A stretch of 64,000 nt of DNA from Alphaproteobacteria bacterium (GCA_003139615.1 PLJH01000138.1:140407-204406); one strand, 5' to 3'. Shown: positions 42,081 to 50,805, counted from the stretch's first letter. Notes: generated by a model not told the origin, from the letters alone. Translations and numbers: made by a program.

Positions 42081-42748
42081 GCACGCCGAACTCACTTCTG
42101 GTCGCACTGGGCATCCTGATGCTTTGTGGAGCTACGGTACAAGGTTTGGGTCAACCACTCCCCATTCCGGATAGCGAATTATCAATCATATTAGGTAAGA
42201 ATGGTTTGTCCGGCGCTTGGCATATTGATCAACTCGGTTACGAGAAACAGGGTCTGCATTGGCAAGTTGATGTATTCAGCCAGCCACAGCAGATCGACAC
42301 TAAAATATGTGTTGCCAATTTGGTCATCCTTGATGTGGACTTCACGAATGGCTTGTACTCTGTTAGCGGCAGAAATCGTGCTCGAAAAGTAGTTGCCCTC
42401 AGCAATTGCGACCGAGTGTGGTCCGAAGATGGCAATTTTGTCGAATTGACTCCAGGTTTGCAGGACAACGATCTTCGAGCCGCAGTTTCTTTTGCACTTT
42501 CATTATCCGGTGATAGCAAGCTTGGCGCGAGCGTTTTTTTTGAATCGGACGACCTTCGATCTCAATTGAAAGAAATTCGGGCCGACGAGCTTCATTCGAT
42601 CAACTCGTCAGACGGACACGTTGCCTTGAGTTTCATCGTTCCTGGAGTGTCACCAAATATTCTTGTCATCGAAGTGGATCCGCGCAGATGCTTATCAGCA
42701 TATGTTTATCGAGAAAGCGGCCCTGAGATCATGCGCATCGCCAAGTGA
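42077..42748 (+). CDS. Candidate immunity protein for the metzincin tail
   Basis: A 223-residue protein with a signal peptide (LLVALGILMLCGATVQG), so it is probably periplasmic or a membrane-facing lipoprotein. The rest is beta-rich (SGAWHIDQLGYEKQGLHWQV, DDLRSQLKEIRADELHS). It has no recognised domain. Its ATG overlaps the stop of the Rhs gene (42077-42080), the arrangement seen for all three pairs in this region. Role as protease inhibitor is inferred. Confidence 0.6.
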   Translation: MSTPNSLLVALGILMLCGATVQGLGQPLPIPDSELSIILGKNGLSGAWHIDQLGYEKQGLHWQVDVFSQPQQIDTKICVANLVILDVDFTNGLYSVSGRNRARKVVALSNCDRVWSEDGNFVELTPGLQDNDLRAAVSFALSLSGDSKLGASVFFESDDLRSQLKEIRADELHSINSSDGHVALSFIVPGVSPNILVIEVDPRRCLSAYVYRESGPEIMRIAK

Positions 42749-42864
42749 TGGCGGCAGAGGTCGAATCCCCAGCGGCTGCGCCGACAGTCGTCGTGCGGTA
42801 TCAGATCAAAAAAGCGGCCGATCAACTGGTCGATGGTCTCCTACGAACATTGCCACCCCACATC

Positions 42865-42901
42865 CATACCGAAAACCTATCCGGATAGCTTTCGTCCGTA
42901 C
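42865..42901. repeat. 37-bp repeat, copy 2, abutting the IS66 element
   Basis: The same sequence as 39051-39087, running directly into the left IS66 end at 42902. This puts the IS66 insertion inside or beside an older IS481-type element. A homologue of 39110-39160 lies inverted at about 44397-44450, beyond the IS66. Confidence 0.6.
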
Positions 42902-42999
42902 GTAAGCGTCCGGCCTCGGCCGCCTTGTGCTGCGTGCATTTGACTTGAGATGGTCGGGGAGTCGCTGTTGGAGCGGCTTAAGTCACCGGGACCGTCCCT

Positions 43000-43152
43000 A
43001 TGTCTGGACATATGACCAAGTTTTTTGTTGCCGACGCACGTCGGCGTTGGTCCGAGGAAGAGAAACAGGCGATCATCGAGGAGAGCAAGACGAACCCGGT
43101 TGCGCGGGTGGCGAAGAAGCATGGTGTCGCGACGAGCCTGTTGTTCCGCTGG
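43000..43152 (+). pseudogene. Inverted duplicate of the IS66 tnpA 5' end
   Basis: Encodes the first 51 residues of TnpA ([20 protein letters not shown]...) almost identically to 44177-44025 but on the other strand. At LLFRW the frame runs into the truncated tnpC sequence, giving a short hybrid frame that ends at 43302. Confidence 0.8.
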
Positions 43153-43392
43153 TCGTTGCGCATCGCGTGCGCCGTCATCTTCGTGCCGTTCCTCCAGCGC
43201 CAGCTCGAGCTGTGCAACCTCGCGAGCGAGCTTCTCGGAAGACTTTCCGAACTGCAGCCGCTTGAGCTTTGCGATCCGGGCTTCAAGCTGCGCGTTGAGT
43301 AACTCCTTCGCCTTCAGCTCCGATACAAGCTCCTGCACCAGCGCGGTAAGCGCATCGACATCGGTGGGGAGTGCAGAGAGATCGACGTTCAT
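43153..43392 (-). pseudogene. Truncated IS66 transposase gene (tnpC N-terminus)
   Basis: About 80 residues starting MNVDLSALPTDVDAL and including IAKLKRLQFGKSSEKLARE, the N-terminal zinc-finger-adjacent coiled region of IS66 transposases. The DDE catalytic domain is absent; the frame is joined to the inverted end copy at 43152. Confidence 0.8.
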
Positions 43393-43464
43393 GAGCGCGA
43401 TTCTACCGCCCTTCACGCAGGCTCGCCTTACGCCAGATCGCCGCGAGTCAAACCACCGCGCGCA

Positions 43465-43812
43465 CTATCCTGCAAGCTCCGGTCGGTAGGTGTGCTGCGG
43501 CGCTCGCCAGTCGATGCCTTCCAACAGATAGCCGAGCTGCGCCGAGGAGATCGTCACCGCGTCGCCCGATGTCGACGGCCAGATGAAGCGGCCCCGCTCG
43601 AGCCGCTTGGCGAACAGGCACATGCCTTGGCCGTCGTGCCAGAGCAGTTTGATGAGATCGCCGCGCTTGCCGCGGAACACAAACAGGTGTCCGCAATGCG
43701 GATCGCGCTTCAGCACTTCCTGGATGCGGACGGCCAAACCGTTGAAGCCCTTGCGCATGTCGGTATAGCCGGCGGCCAGCCACACCCGCGTACCCGCAGG
43801 AACCGGGATCAT
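43465..43812 (-). CDS. tnpB: IS66 accessory protein TnpB
   Basis: A 115-residue protein starting [20 protein letters not shown]. It has the family core [37 protein letters not shown] and [13 protein letters not shown]. The ATG overlaps the tnpA stop (43809-43812). TnpB is required with TnpA and TnpC for IS66 transposition; here the tnpC partner is truncated, so its activity in cis is lost. Confidence 0.9.
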   Translation of the reverse strand: MIPVPAGTRVWLAAGYTDMRKGFNGLAVRIQEVLKRDPHCGHLFVFRGKRGDLIKLLWHDGQGMCLFAKRLERGRFIWPSTSGDAVTISSAQLGYLLEGIDWRAPQHTYRPELAG

Positions 43813-44177
43813 TTTGTTTCGAGCGCCGTGATCACGCGCTTCAGCGCACACGTGTCGACGTCCGCGCCGACAATCACGCGTCGACCGCCGCCCAGCACGA
43901 TCTCAATCAAGCCCTGAGTCGCAGCCGACGGCGCTCTCTCCGCAGGTGCCGGCAGCGCAATCGGAACAAAATCCGTCTCATTCGATGTTCGAGGTCTTCT
44001 CGCCCCAATGCCCTGCATCTTGCGCCAGCGGAACAACAGGCTCGTCGCGACACCATGCTTCTTCGCCAGCCGCGCAACCGGGTTCGTCTTGCTCTCCTCG
44101 ATGATCGCCTGCTTCTCTTCCTCGGACCAACGCCGACGTGCGTCGGCAACAAAAAACTTGGTCATATGTCCAGACAT
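43809..44177 (-). CDS. tnpA: IS66 accessory protein TnpA
   Basis: A 122-residue protein with an N-terminal HTH ([37 protein letters not shown]) and a C-terminal beta segment ([20 protein letters not shown]). The start may be the second Met (44165). It overlaps tnpB by 4 nt. A duplicate of its first 51 codons lies inverted at 43000-43152. Confidence 0.88.
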   Translation of the reverse strand: MSGHMTKFFVADARRRWSEEEKQAIIEESKTNPVARLAKKHGVATSLLFRWRKMQGIGARRPRTSNETDFVPIALPAPAERAPSAATQGLIEIVLGGGRRVIVGADVDTCALKRVITALETK

Positions 44178-44275
44178 AGGGACGGTCCCGGTGACTTAAG
44201 CCGCTCCAACAGCGACTCCCCGACCATCTCAAGTCACATGCACGCAGCACAAGGCGGCCGAGGCCGGACGCTTAC

Positions 44276-44547
44276 TATCATCTGGCCCGATGAGGCTGAG
44301 AAAGAATTGGGCAACCGTCCTGTCGCGAACAACAATCCTTCGGACAGTGCGTGGCAGATTTATTGCGGAACCGGCGCAATTGTCGGGTCGTGGTAAGCAT
44401 CGGCCGACCCGCCGCTCGCCCCAGTCTCCGTCATGGGTGAGTGGCGGCGGGTGGATTGGCGATATAGGCGGAAGTCGCCAGTGAGTTTTGGGTAGGGGCA
44501 GTCGCACGAAACAGAATTCGGCCTACGCTTTCTTCTGACTCCAAACT
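44276..44547. other. Remnant region between IS66 and the third Rhs immunity gene
   Basis: On the plus strand a frame without its own start encodes IIWPDEAEKELGNRP and ends ...YCGTGAIVGSW at 44396; it is a 3' gene fragment of unknown origin. Bases about 44397-44450 match 39110-39160 in inverted orientation (GACCCGCC, CCATTCTCC-like), consistent with IS481-type remnants on both sides of the IS66. Confidence 0.5.
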
Positions 44548-45042
44548 TCAGCCCGCGCGTTTCAAAGTCTCCCAAGGCAAGATTTCGATATCCGAAAAGA
44601 GAGCGTTATAAACTCTCCGAGAGAGAGGTCCGGCCTCATCCGCCCCAAATGGGATTTCTGTCTCCAATACGCTCTGGCTCAGAAACGTTCTCGATTGGAT
44701 GGTGTTCGCGAGAGCGCTAACCAATCGTGCATCGGCCATTACCTCATCCAGCGACATCAAATAACACTTATCCTGTCGCAATCTCATAATCGTGGCATAG
44801 GGGCCGACGGCAGAAAGCTCCAGACTGAATTCATCGATTCCATCTTTGAGGAGAAGCACCATCGATATGTCATAATTAACGTCGGTGACGTCCTTGACCC
44901 AAAATATTTGAATAATCGAACTCAACTCCGGCCACGTGGACCGCGCATCCAGTCGAGCAGTTGTCTTTGCGTAATTCGGTGCTTGGATATCGCCGAAGCT
45001 TTCCGATAAGTGATGGCAAATTTCTAGGATGACTTCGTTCAT
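44548..45042 (-). CDS. Candidate immunity protein for the third Rhs tail
   Basis: A 164-residue cytosolic-type protein (no signal peptide) with a start MNEVILEICHHLSESF that overlaps the Rhs-tail stop by ATGA (45039-45042). It has a mixed alpha/beta composition (YDISMVLLLKDGIDEFSLEL, MRLRQDKCYLMSLDEVMAD). No family is recognised. The lack of a signal peptide suggests its cognate toxin acts in the cytoplasm, unlike the first two pairs. Confidence 0.55.
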   Translation of the reverse strand: MNEVILEICHHLSESFGDIQAPNYAKTTARLDARSTWPELSSIIQIFWVKDVTDVNYDISMVLLLKDGIDEFSLELSAVGPYATIMRLRQDKCYLMSLDEVMADARLVSALANTIQSRTFLSQSVLETEIPFGADEAGPLSRRVYNALFSDIEILPWETLKRAG

Positions 45043-45749
45043 TGTGGGGTTTCCGGACCACTCGGATGACCATGAATTTGGCCTGCTGAATCCTGATGAA
45101 CTGTAACTCGGGATTGGGTGCCGCCCCTAGGGCCAGTCCCCACTGGTCGGCCGTACTCTTTCACGGTCAATCCCGGGCGGTTCGGCGCTGGAGTGCCAGT
45201 CTGATGGGTGTCTTGAGTCAGGGTTTCACCCTCCGCCTTACTAAAAAAAGTCGAGGTTGGGTTGCCTTGCGCTGTTCGATTGGCATTTTGCGGAGTTCCG
45301 GGAGTATGTCCGGCCTGCTTCTGCTCGTTGATGGGCGCTGCCTCATTCTTGTTTACGATGTTAGCCAGCGTCGCCGCACCATGGGCAGTCGCCACGAGGC
45401 CGCCCACAATCAGGCCAGTAGATGCGATAGCGGCTGGGACTGTCAGAGGCAGAGCCGCTCCGCCGGTGCCTGCAGTGACGAGCGCGCTTCCGCCGTCTCC
45501 GCCCGTGCCACCTATAATCATTGCCGCCCCTACAATGGTTTCAACAATGGCGCGAGGCGCCTGCGGGTCAGTTAGTAGATCACTCCACGTCTCGCCGCTC
45601 GGATCGGTCTTATCCTCAGGATCATTTCCAACGTAGGTGTAAAGATCGATGTCATCCTTGTGCCCGACAGGATCGGTCTGCATGAACCGGCCCAACGCCG
45701 ACGAATAATACCGCGCCCGATCATAATAGAGCCCTGTTTCAGCGTCGTG
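45039..45749 (-). pseudogene. 5'-truncated Rhs tail with unidentified toxin tip
   Basis: The Rhs core motif is complete at the left end of the reading (DAETGLYYDRARYYSSALGR then FMQTDPVGHKDD, about 45660-45749). The variable tip of about 180 residues follows, with a hydrophobic Gly/Ala-rich segment (about 45330-45550) and the C-terminal GRPVGTGPRGGTQSRVTVHQ then DSAGQIHGHPSGPETPQ. The last motif occurs at the end of several polymorphic toxins. Upstream of 45749 the frame is cut by the C1 repeat, so the shell is gone. The immunity candidate overlaps its stop. Confidence 0.65.
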
Positions 45750-45751
45750 TT

Positions 45752-45823
45752 AAGAATTGGGGTCAGAGTGGAAATATTGGCGGCCCGGTAGAGCCATATT
45801 AAATGCACTCTGACCCCAATTCG
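45752..45823. repeat. C-family REP palindrome, copy 1
   Basis: TAAGAATTGGGGTCAGAGTG...CACTCTGACCCCAATTCG hairpin. It cuts the Rhs tail on its left and is followed on its right by a REP-associated transposase remnant. Another copy is at 52127-52196. Confidence 0.8.
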
Positions 45824-45838
45824 ATCTCCTACGCTAAA

Positions 45839-46084
45839 TCAGGGACCGGAGGCTCGCTTATCGGCAATAAGGGAGATGGGAGAAAGCTTCCATTGGCCGT
45901 CGTCCATGGTCTCGGATGCAAAGCGCCCATCGAAGAGATGACCGTGCCGGCGGCCTCGGCCGTTGATGAAGTTCGCCCACCGCTTATGTGCGACGCCGAT
46001 CGCGCGAGCTGGACCATCCTTGTTCTGTAGGCAGACAATGAGGTGAACGTGAATGGGCATCAGACAGTAAGCCCAAGGCGCCAG
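45839..46084 (-). pseudogene. REP-associated tyrosine transposase remnant (Y1/IS200-like)
   Basis: About 80 codons containing WAYCLMPIHVHLIV (the HxH metal motif of Y1 transposases), AHKRWANFINGRGR and GHLFDGRFASETMD. The catalytic Tyr region and the N-terminus are missing. It is bounded by the C1 palindrome on one side and a B-family half-copy (46084-46112) on the other. Such enzymes mobilise REP palindromes, which explains the local repeat density. Confidence 0.8.
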
Positions 46085-46112
46085 GATTCAGGTGACAGAA
46101 CCAGCGTTCACC
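46084..46112. repeat. B-family half-copy
   Basis: GATTCAGGTGACAGAACCAG followed by CGTTCACC, matching the left arm of the B hairpins at 35877 and 46806. The right arm is absent. Confidence 0.6.
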
Positions 46113-46232
46113 CCATTGATTTGCCGGATGATGAGGTGGCAAAAAGTCTGGGACTGGGACCCGTATCAACTGACGCGGTTGGTGAGTCACTAGACGCGGT
46201 TAACGGCGTGGAAGCGTCGTGTGGGAACTGAG

Positions 46233-46622
46233 ATGCAAAAGTTAAGCCGTAAGACAGTGATTTTTCTCCTTATCGGCGGAGGGATGTTGCTTGCGGGGGC
46301 TGCTCTGTCATTGTTGCACGGTCACGCCGAAATCAGAATCATAAGCAATATCGCAATCATCCTCGGAATCGTGGTCGCCAGCCTCTCCGGTTTCAATTCA
46401 AAATGGGATGGAACGGTACGTCGCGGTGGATTAGAACTTTCCGCTAAATCTGGGTTGGTCGACAAACTGGAAATGTGTGCCTACGCGGCTGCGGCGCTGA
46501 TGTTTGTCGCAACAGTCGTTGCCGCCGGGAATGGCGTTTTTAATAATGCTCTGACGTATACGTTTTTGGCGACAGTGATGGTGGCGACTGCCTTTTGGTT
46601 CTGGAGACGAGTGTTCAGATAG
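46233..46622 (+). CDS. Small multi-helix membrane protein of unknown function
   Basis: A 129-residue protein starting MQKLSRKTVIFLLIGG (ATG 46233; GTG 46221 is an alternative). Four hydrophobic helices are visible (VIFLLIGGGMLLAGAALSLL, IISNIAIILGIVVASLSGF, AAAALMFVATVVAAGNGVF, TYTFLATVMVATAFWFW). There are no charged active-site motifs. It lies among repeat debris and may be a passenger gene. Confidence 0.55.
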   Translation: MQKLSRKTVIFLLIGGGMLLAGAALSLLHGHAEIRIISNIAIILGIVVASLSGFNSKWDGTVRRGGLELSAKSGLVDKLEMCAYAAAALMFVATVVAAGNGVFNNALTYTFLATVMVATAFWFWRRVFR

Positions 46623-46672
46623 CAAAGTGCGGAGTTCGAGTGTGGTCGTGGCATCCGGCCTCGAAGAAGTGA

Positions 46673-46883
46673 ATTCAGGTGACAGGACCAGCGTTCACCT
46701 GTCCGTTGGAAAAAGGCTTTGCTGGTCCTCGGCCTCGTGCTTGGGTTTCCGGCGCGCACCGCGCGATGCGCCGCCCCAGAACATTTTCGAGCCCTGTTTT
46801 GGGTTAGTGACAGGACCAGCGTTCACCCGTCCGCTGGAAAAAGGCCTTGTGCGACGGTGAACGTTGGTCCTGTCACTGAATCC
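46673..46883. repeat. B-family copies 3 (partial) and 4 (complete hairpin)
   Basis: The partial copy covers 46673-46718 (GGTGACAGGACCAGCGTTCA, TTGGAAAAAGGC). The complete one covers 46806-46883, with arms AGTGACAGGACCAGCGTTCA and TGAACGTTGGTCCTGTCACT around TGGAAAAAGGCCTTG. Between them is an unrelated segment with no good reading frame. Confidence 0.75.
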
Positions 46884-46900
46884 TATCGGCTGAACTCCGG

Positions 46901-47083
46901 TCAGAACGAACGCGCCAAATACAGAAAGAGCGCCGCCAGAATCCAGTACGAGACCCTCGCGACAAGCCGCCCTGATGGCGAGAACGTGTTGCGCCCGGCA
47001 TCCGACCACAGGAAAATGTGCCAAACCACTCCGACGACGAGGACGACAACGATCGCCCATAACGGACTGTGATGCCAGTGCAT
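46901..47083 (-). CDS. Small membrane protein
   Basis: A 60-residue protein starting MHWHHSPLWAIVVVLVVGVV with two hydrophobic helices (9-25 and about 43-58) separated by a polar loop. An AAAGAGA site lies upstream. It ends in the flank of the B4 hairpin, which may act as its terminator. Function not known. Confidence 0.5.
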   Translation of the reverse strand: MHWHHSPLWAIVVVLVVGVVWHIFLWSDAGRNTFSPSGRLVARVSYWILAALFLYLARSF

Positions 47084-47162
47084 GCAAATCTCTTTCGGAT
47101 GGGCGACGGCTGGACCGGACTGCCGACATTACCTGGCAGGATAGCCTTCGGCAAATTCCGGT

Positions 47163-47558
47163 TTAACTCCCCTGGCTCCGCTGGATTGCGGAATCCGGGC
47201 ACGTGAAATCGATTTCCAAACTTTCCCACGGCCGACGCCTCACCGCTTCATTTGCAATGGATGAGACGTCCCGGCATTTCTCAATGCGAAACGGCCCGGC
47301 AGGCTCCGCATCCTTTGCGAGAGCCCTGAGGTCGTCGATGCGCTTCAGCACATCGCGGCTCTGTTCCACGATCCGGATGCCCAGCGGCGTCAGCCGCGGC
47401 GGCTTGACGGATCTGTCGAGCAGTTGGGCGCCGAGTTCGGCCTCGAGGCGCTGCATCTGACGCGTGATGGCGGAGGGCGTGCGATGCAGGCGGTTTGCCG
47501 CGCGCGCGATCGATCCGGCTTCGGCAAATTCAACCAAGGCATGAATGTCTTCGAACAT
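47163..47558 (-). pseudogene. LysR-type regulator truncated after its DNA-binding domain
   Basis: The first 95 residues are a normal LysR N-terminus: HTH with VEFAEAGSIARAANRLHRTP and ITRQMQRLEAELGAQLLDRS, then the linker helix. At the beginning of the ligand domain (AGPFRI) the frame enters D-repeat-like DNA (GGGACGTCTCATCCATT complement) and ends 35 codons later. The sensor domain is missing, so the product may bind DNA without responding to an inducer. It is divergent from the exported-protein gene at 47746, its likely former target. Confidence 0.7.
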
Positions 47559-47745
47559 GGCGATCGCCCGGGGTCCAGCGGAACAGCGACAGGAAGATTA
47601 TACCGAAATTGCAATATCATAGTGACTATAATGAACTTGATGAACGTTGTGGAGGTGCCTTATATCGGCTTCGGAACTTCCGGCGCAGGTCGGGTTAATC
47701 CGGGTGCCGGCCGAGCAGGGAAATATCGCAACAGGTGAGGAGAAA

Positions 47746-48213
47746 ATGATTAAGACGATTATCTTGTCCGTGTGTCTCGCAGCGTCCTCACTTTCGCTCG
47801 GTGCATATGCCCAGGATGCACATGCCCAGGACGAGCGCCGGTATGATATCGGCCCGGTCACCGAGGTGGACTACATACACGTCGAGTACGGCCATTTTGC
47901 AGAGTACGTCGATTGGCTGAATTCGACATGGAAGCCGACCATGGAAGCCTTGAAGAAAGCCGGGCTCATCGTCGATTACAAGGTCTTCCAGGCCAGTCCC
48001 AAATCGCCGGATCAGCCCAATATATTTCTTGAGATCACTTTTAAAAACATGGCGGCTTATGCCGGGGACATCGGCGATAAAGGCGTCGAGTTCGAAGCCG
48101 TGGCCAGGAAAGTCATCTGCAGCACCGAGTGTCAGAACAAGGCCAGGGTGGGCCGGAACGACTACAGAAAAGTTCTGGGCACGGAATTGATTCGCGAACT
48201 TATTTTAAAATGA
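47746..48213 (+). CDS. Exported hypothetical protein
   Basis: A 155-residue protein with start MIKTIILSVCLAASSLSL (GAGGAGAAA upstream) and a signal peptide ending GAYA. The mature part has a ferredoxin-like beta-alpha look (DIGPVTEVDYIHVEYGHFAE, GLIVDYKVFQASP, QPNIFLEITFKNMA). One Cys pair (VICSTECQ) may form a disulphide. Function is unknown. A GST gene follows after 44 nt and may be co-transcribed. Confidence 0.6.
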   Translation: MIKTIILSVCLAASSLSLGAYAQDAHAQDERRYDIGPVTEVDYIHVEYGHFAEYVDWLNSTWKPTMEALKKAGLIVDYKVFQASPKSPDQPNIFLEITFKNMAAYAGDIGDKGVEFEAVARKVICSTECQNKARVGRNDYRKVLGTELIRELILK

Positions 48214-48257
48214 AATTGTCATACGCGTTCGAAGAGCGCGCAGAGGACCGTCACATC

Positions 48258-48992
48258 ATGAAACTCTATTCCGTCGATCTCAGCCCCTATTCTGCCCGTG
48301 TCCGCATGCAGATCTACGCCAAGGGCATTTCGGGCATCGTCTTCGAACTGCCGGAACATTGGGGCATGCCGAAATTCCGCGAGAGATTTCCGATCGGACG
48401 TATTCCGGTTCTCGATATCGATGGCGACACGATTGCGGAATCCGAAGTGATCGCGGAATATCTCGAAGAGATCCATCCCGAACCTTCGCTGCTGGGAACC
48501 ACGCCGCGCGAGACCGCTTATATCCGCATGCTTGCCCGCCTTGCCGACATCTACATCATCAACAACATGTTCATGCTGTCCCGCCACACAGGCGCCCTGT
48601 CCCGTCGAACACCCACCGCCGCACGCGACAATGGTTTCACCGAGCAGCTCGCCGGCGAGGTGGTGCGGAACCTCAAGGCGCTCGACAAACTCATCGGCAA
48701 GGATGGCTTCGCCTGCCGCGGTCGCATCACGCTGGCGGATTGCGCGCTCGTGCCTGGACTTTTCTTTGTCGAAAATGTCCTGCCGATCGCCGGCGTCGAC
48801 ACGCCGATTTCGGCAATTGCAAATGTGGCTGCCTATTGGGCTGCAATCCGGAAGAACGAACACGCGGCAAAAGTGTTGATCGAACTTCGCCGCGGCCTCG
48901 AAGAACGCCGTGAAAGGATCCGCAGTGGTGAGTTTGAGCAGTTCGTCGCCGCGAGGACCGCGGCGCAGAAGGAGGCGGACGCGCAGGATTGA
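48258..48992 (+). CDS. Glutathione S-transferase family protein
   Basis: A 244-residue GST starting MKLYSVDLSPYSARVRMQIY (Ser/Tyr near residue 10 as the likely active-site residue). IPVLDIDGDTIAESEVIAEYLEEIHP carries the cis-Pro and Glu-Ser glutathione contacts, and the C-terminal helical domain follows (ADIYIINNMFMLSRHTGALS...). The upstream frame to 48129 runs into the previous gene and is not used. Role is conjugation or reduction with glutathione; substrate unknown. Confidence 0.88.
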   Translation: MKLYSVDLSPYSARVRMQIYAKGISGIVFELPEHWGMPKFRERFPIGRIPVLDIDGDTIAESEVIAEYLEEIHPEPSLLGTTPRETAYIRMLARLADIYIINNMFMLSRHTGALSRRTPTAARDNGFTEQLAGEVVRNLKALDKLIGKDGFACRGRITLADCALVPGLFFVENVLPIAGVDTPISAIANVAAYWAAIRKNEHAAKVLIELRRGLEERRERIRSGEFEQFVAARTAAQKEADAQD

Positions 48993-49016
48993 CAGCCGGC
49001 ATCACCGTATCGGCGT

Positions 49017-49709
49017 TCACCACGGAACGGTGTGCCCGTCACGGTCAAGATATTGCAGACCGGGCTTGCCCTGCTGCGCGAGAAGCACGTTCACGACCTT
49101 CGGGATGGCTTGCTCCATACTGACCGGCGCGTTCGGACCGCCCAGATCGGTGCGGATCCAGCCCGGAGCCATCAACACCAACGCGCGGGGCTCTCCCGCA
49201 TGGCGGGCGGCGTAGCTTCGCATGTGCATGTTCAGGGCAGCTTTGGTGCCGCGGTAGACGTCGTGGCGTCCGTTCGTGTTGTTGGCGATGCTGCCTTGCC
49301 CCGACGACATGATGCCGATGAGCCCGTCCGCAGGAACAAGGTCTTGCAAGTTTTCGATCACGCGCATGGGGCCGAGCGCATTGGTGACCATCACGCGTGC
49401 GTACTCTGCCGTCGAGACATCTGCGATGGCGTCGTCATTGGCGTTGGCTGTCCCCGCGTTCACGAACAGAATATCGAAGCGGCGCGCGGAGAGACGCGCG
49501 TGCAGCGCTGCGATCCGATCCGGTTCGGCGATGTCGAGGGACTCGATTTCGACACGGCCCTCATATTCGTCTGCCAGATCGTGCAGCCTGGTTCTGGCGC
49601 CGCCGCGCACCGTAGCAACGACGTTCCATCCCTTCTTCAGGAACTCGGCGGCCATGGCGAGGCCAAGACCGCGTGATGCGCCGACAAGGAGCAGGTGCTT
49701 GTCAGTCAC
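49017..49709 (-). CDS. Short-chain dehydrogenase/reductase
   Basis: A 230-residue SDR. The GTG at 49709 has AAGGA 8 nt upstream; a longer frame (49760) starts MSTLWSRL. It has the cofactor loop GASRGLGLA, NAGTANAND, the catalytic Ser in IGIMSSGQGS, and YRGTKAAL (YxxxK). PGWIRTDLGG is the usual substrate-loop position. It is divergent from a LysR gene (start 49867), which probably controls it. Substrate unknown. Confidence 0.87.
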   Translation of the reverse strand: MTDKHLLLVGASRGLGLAMAAEFLKKGWNVVATVRGGARTRLHDLADEYEGRVEIESLDIAEPDRIAALHARLSARRFDILFVNAGTANANDDAIADVSTAEYARVMVTNALGPMRVIENLQDLVPADGLIGIMSSGQGSIANNTNGRHDVYRGTKAALNMHMRSYAARHAGEPRALVLMAPGWIRTDLGGPNAPVSMEQAIPKVVNVLLAQQGKPGLQYLDRDGHTVPW

Positions 49710-49866
49710 AGGGCGTTTCCTTCGCCGGGCACGAAACAGACGGGACCATAGAGTGCTCATGCGTTGCTGATAGCAGCCCGGAATTGATGGCGACAGACAC
49801 ACAGGACACACATTATAGTTGCGTCAGACGCTATGTCGTAAAGAGCGAATGGGATAGGGTTCGGCC

Positions 49867-50790
49867 ATGGATAATGTGGACCTGAACCTGCTCACGGCAC
49901 TTGACGCACTGCTCGCCGAGGGGAGCGTGACCGGCGCAGCACGCCGCCTCGGATTGAGTGCTTCCGCTATGAGCAGGACACTTGCTCGGCTCCGCTCCGC
50001 AACAGGCGATCCGCTGCTCGTGCGCGCCGGGCGGGGGCTCGTGCCCACACCCTACGCTGCCGAGCTGCGCGCGCGCGTTCCTGCGCTGAGCCGGGACGTG
50101 CTGGCGGTCCTCAACCCACCCGTCACCCGGCTGGACATCGCTTCGCTCGAACGGACCTTCACCATTCGCGCCAATGAAGGGTTTGTCGCCGCCCTTTCCG
50201 CTTCCCTGGTGGCCGCACTCACCGAGGCTGCGCCGCGCGTACGCCTGCGTTTCGCACCCAAGCCCGAGAAAGATGCGCGCCCGCTTCGGGAGGGGCAGAT
50301 CGATTTAGAGATCGGCGTGCTGGGCGCCTTCGCGCCGGAAGTTCGCACGCAGTCTTTATTTCGAGACAAATTCGTTGGGGTGGCCCGGATCGGGCATCCG
50401 CTTCTTTCGGGCACGGATATTACGCCCGAACGATATGCAGCTTGCGATCATGTTGTTGCGTCACGGAAAGGGGAATTCAGGGGACCGGTTGACGACGCCC
50501 TGGAAGAACTTGGGCTCCAACGAACGGTATCCGTTGTCGTGCCGGGATTTCCCGATGCGATGCGGATCGCGCGTCACTCGGATTTGGTCGCGCTCGTGCC
50601 GCGCTCGTGCCTCGGCAAGGCGAACGATCACGCAGCGACAACAGGACTTCAGAGCTTCGAGCTCCCGGTTCGCACGCCGGAGATCGTGATTTCGGCGATG
50701 TGGCATCCGCGGGTGGACGCCGACCCGGCTCATCGCTGGCTTCGCGATACCGTGGTCTCCGTGTGCCGGACGGTTTTTCAGCACCGCTGA
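49867..50790 (+). CDS. LysR-family transcriptional regulator
   Basis: A 307-residue full-length LTTR. The HTH is VDLNLLTALDALLAEGSVTG followed by AARRLGLSASAMSRTLARLR; the ligand domain starts near residue 95 (FTIRANEGFVAALSASL...). It is divergent from the SDR gene with a 157-nt gap that holds the shared promoter. Its last 117 bp and the A2 repeat behind it are duplicated at 52198-52442. Confidence 0.9.
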   Translation: MDNVDLNLLTALDALLAEGSVTGAARRLGLSASAMSRTLARLRSATGDPLLVRAGRGLVPTPYAAELRARVPALSRDVLAVLNPPVTRLDIASLERTFTIRANEGFVAALSASLVAALTEAAPRVRLRFAPKPEKDARPLREGQIDLEIGVLGAFAPEVRTQSLFRDKFVGVARIGHPLLSGTDITPERYAACDHVVASRKGEFRGPVDDALEELGLQRTVSVVVPGFPDAMRIARHSDLVALVPRSCLGKANDHAATTGLQSFELPVRTPEIVISAMWHPRVDADPAHRWLRDTVVSVCRTVFQHR

Positions 50791-50805
50791 CGATGGAGCG
50801 ATTAC

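Larger units (their letters stand above)
42902..44275. mobile_element. Rearranged IS66-family element with duplicated inverted end
   Basis: 1374 bp. The terminal 251 bp (42902-43152) are an inverted copy of the other end (44025-44275), both starting GTAAGCGTCCGGCC. Between them lie intact tnpA and tnpB (leftward) and the first 80 codons of tnpC, cut at the junction 43152/43153. The 8-bp flanks (GTCCGTAC and TATCATCT) do not match, so no target duplication remains. Without tnpC the element cannot transpose by itself. Confidence 0.85.
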
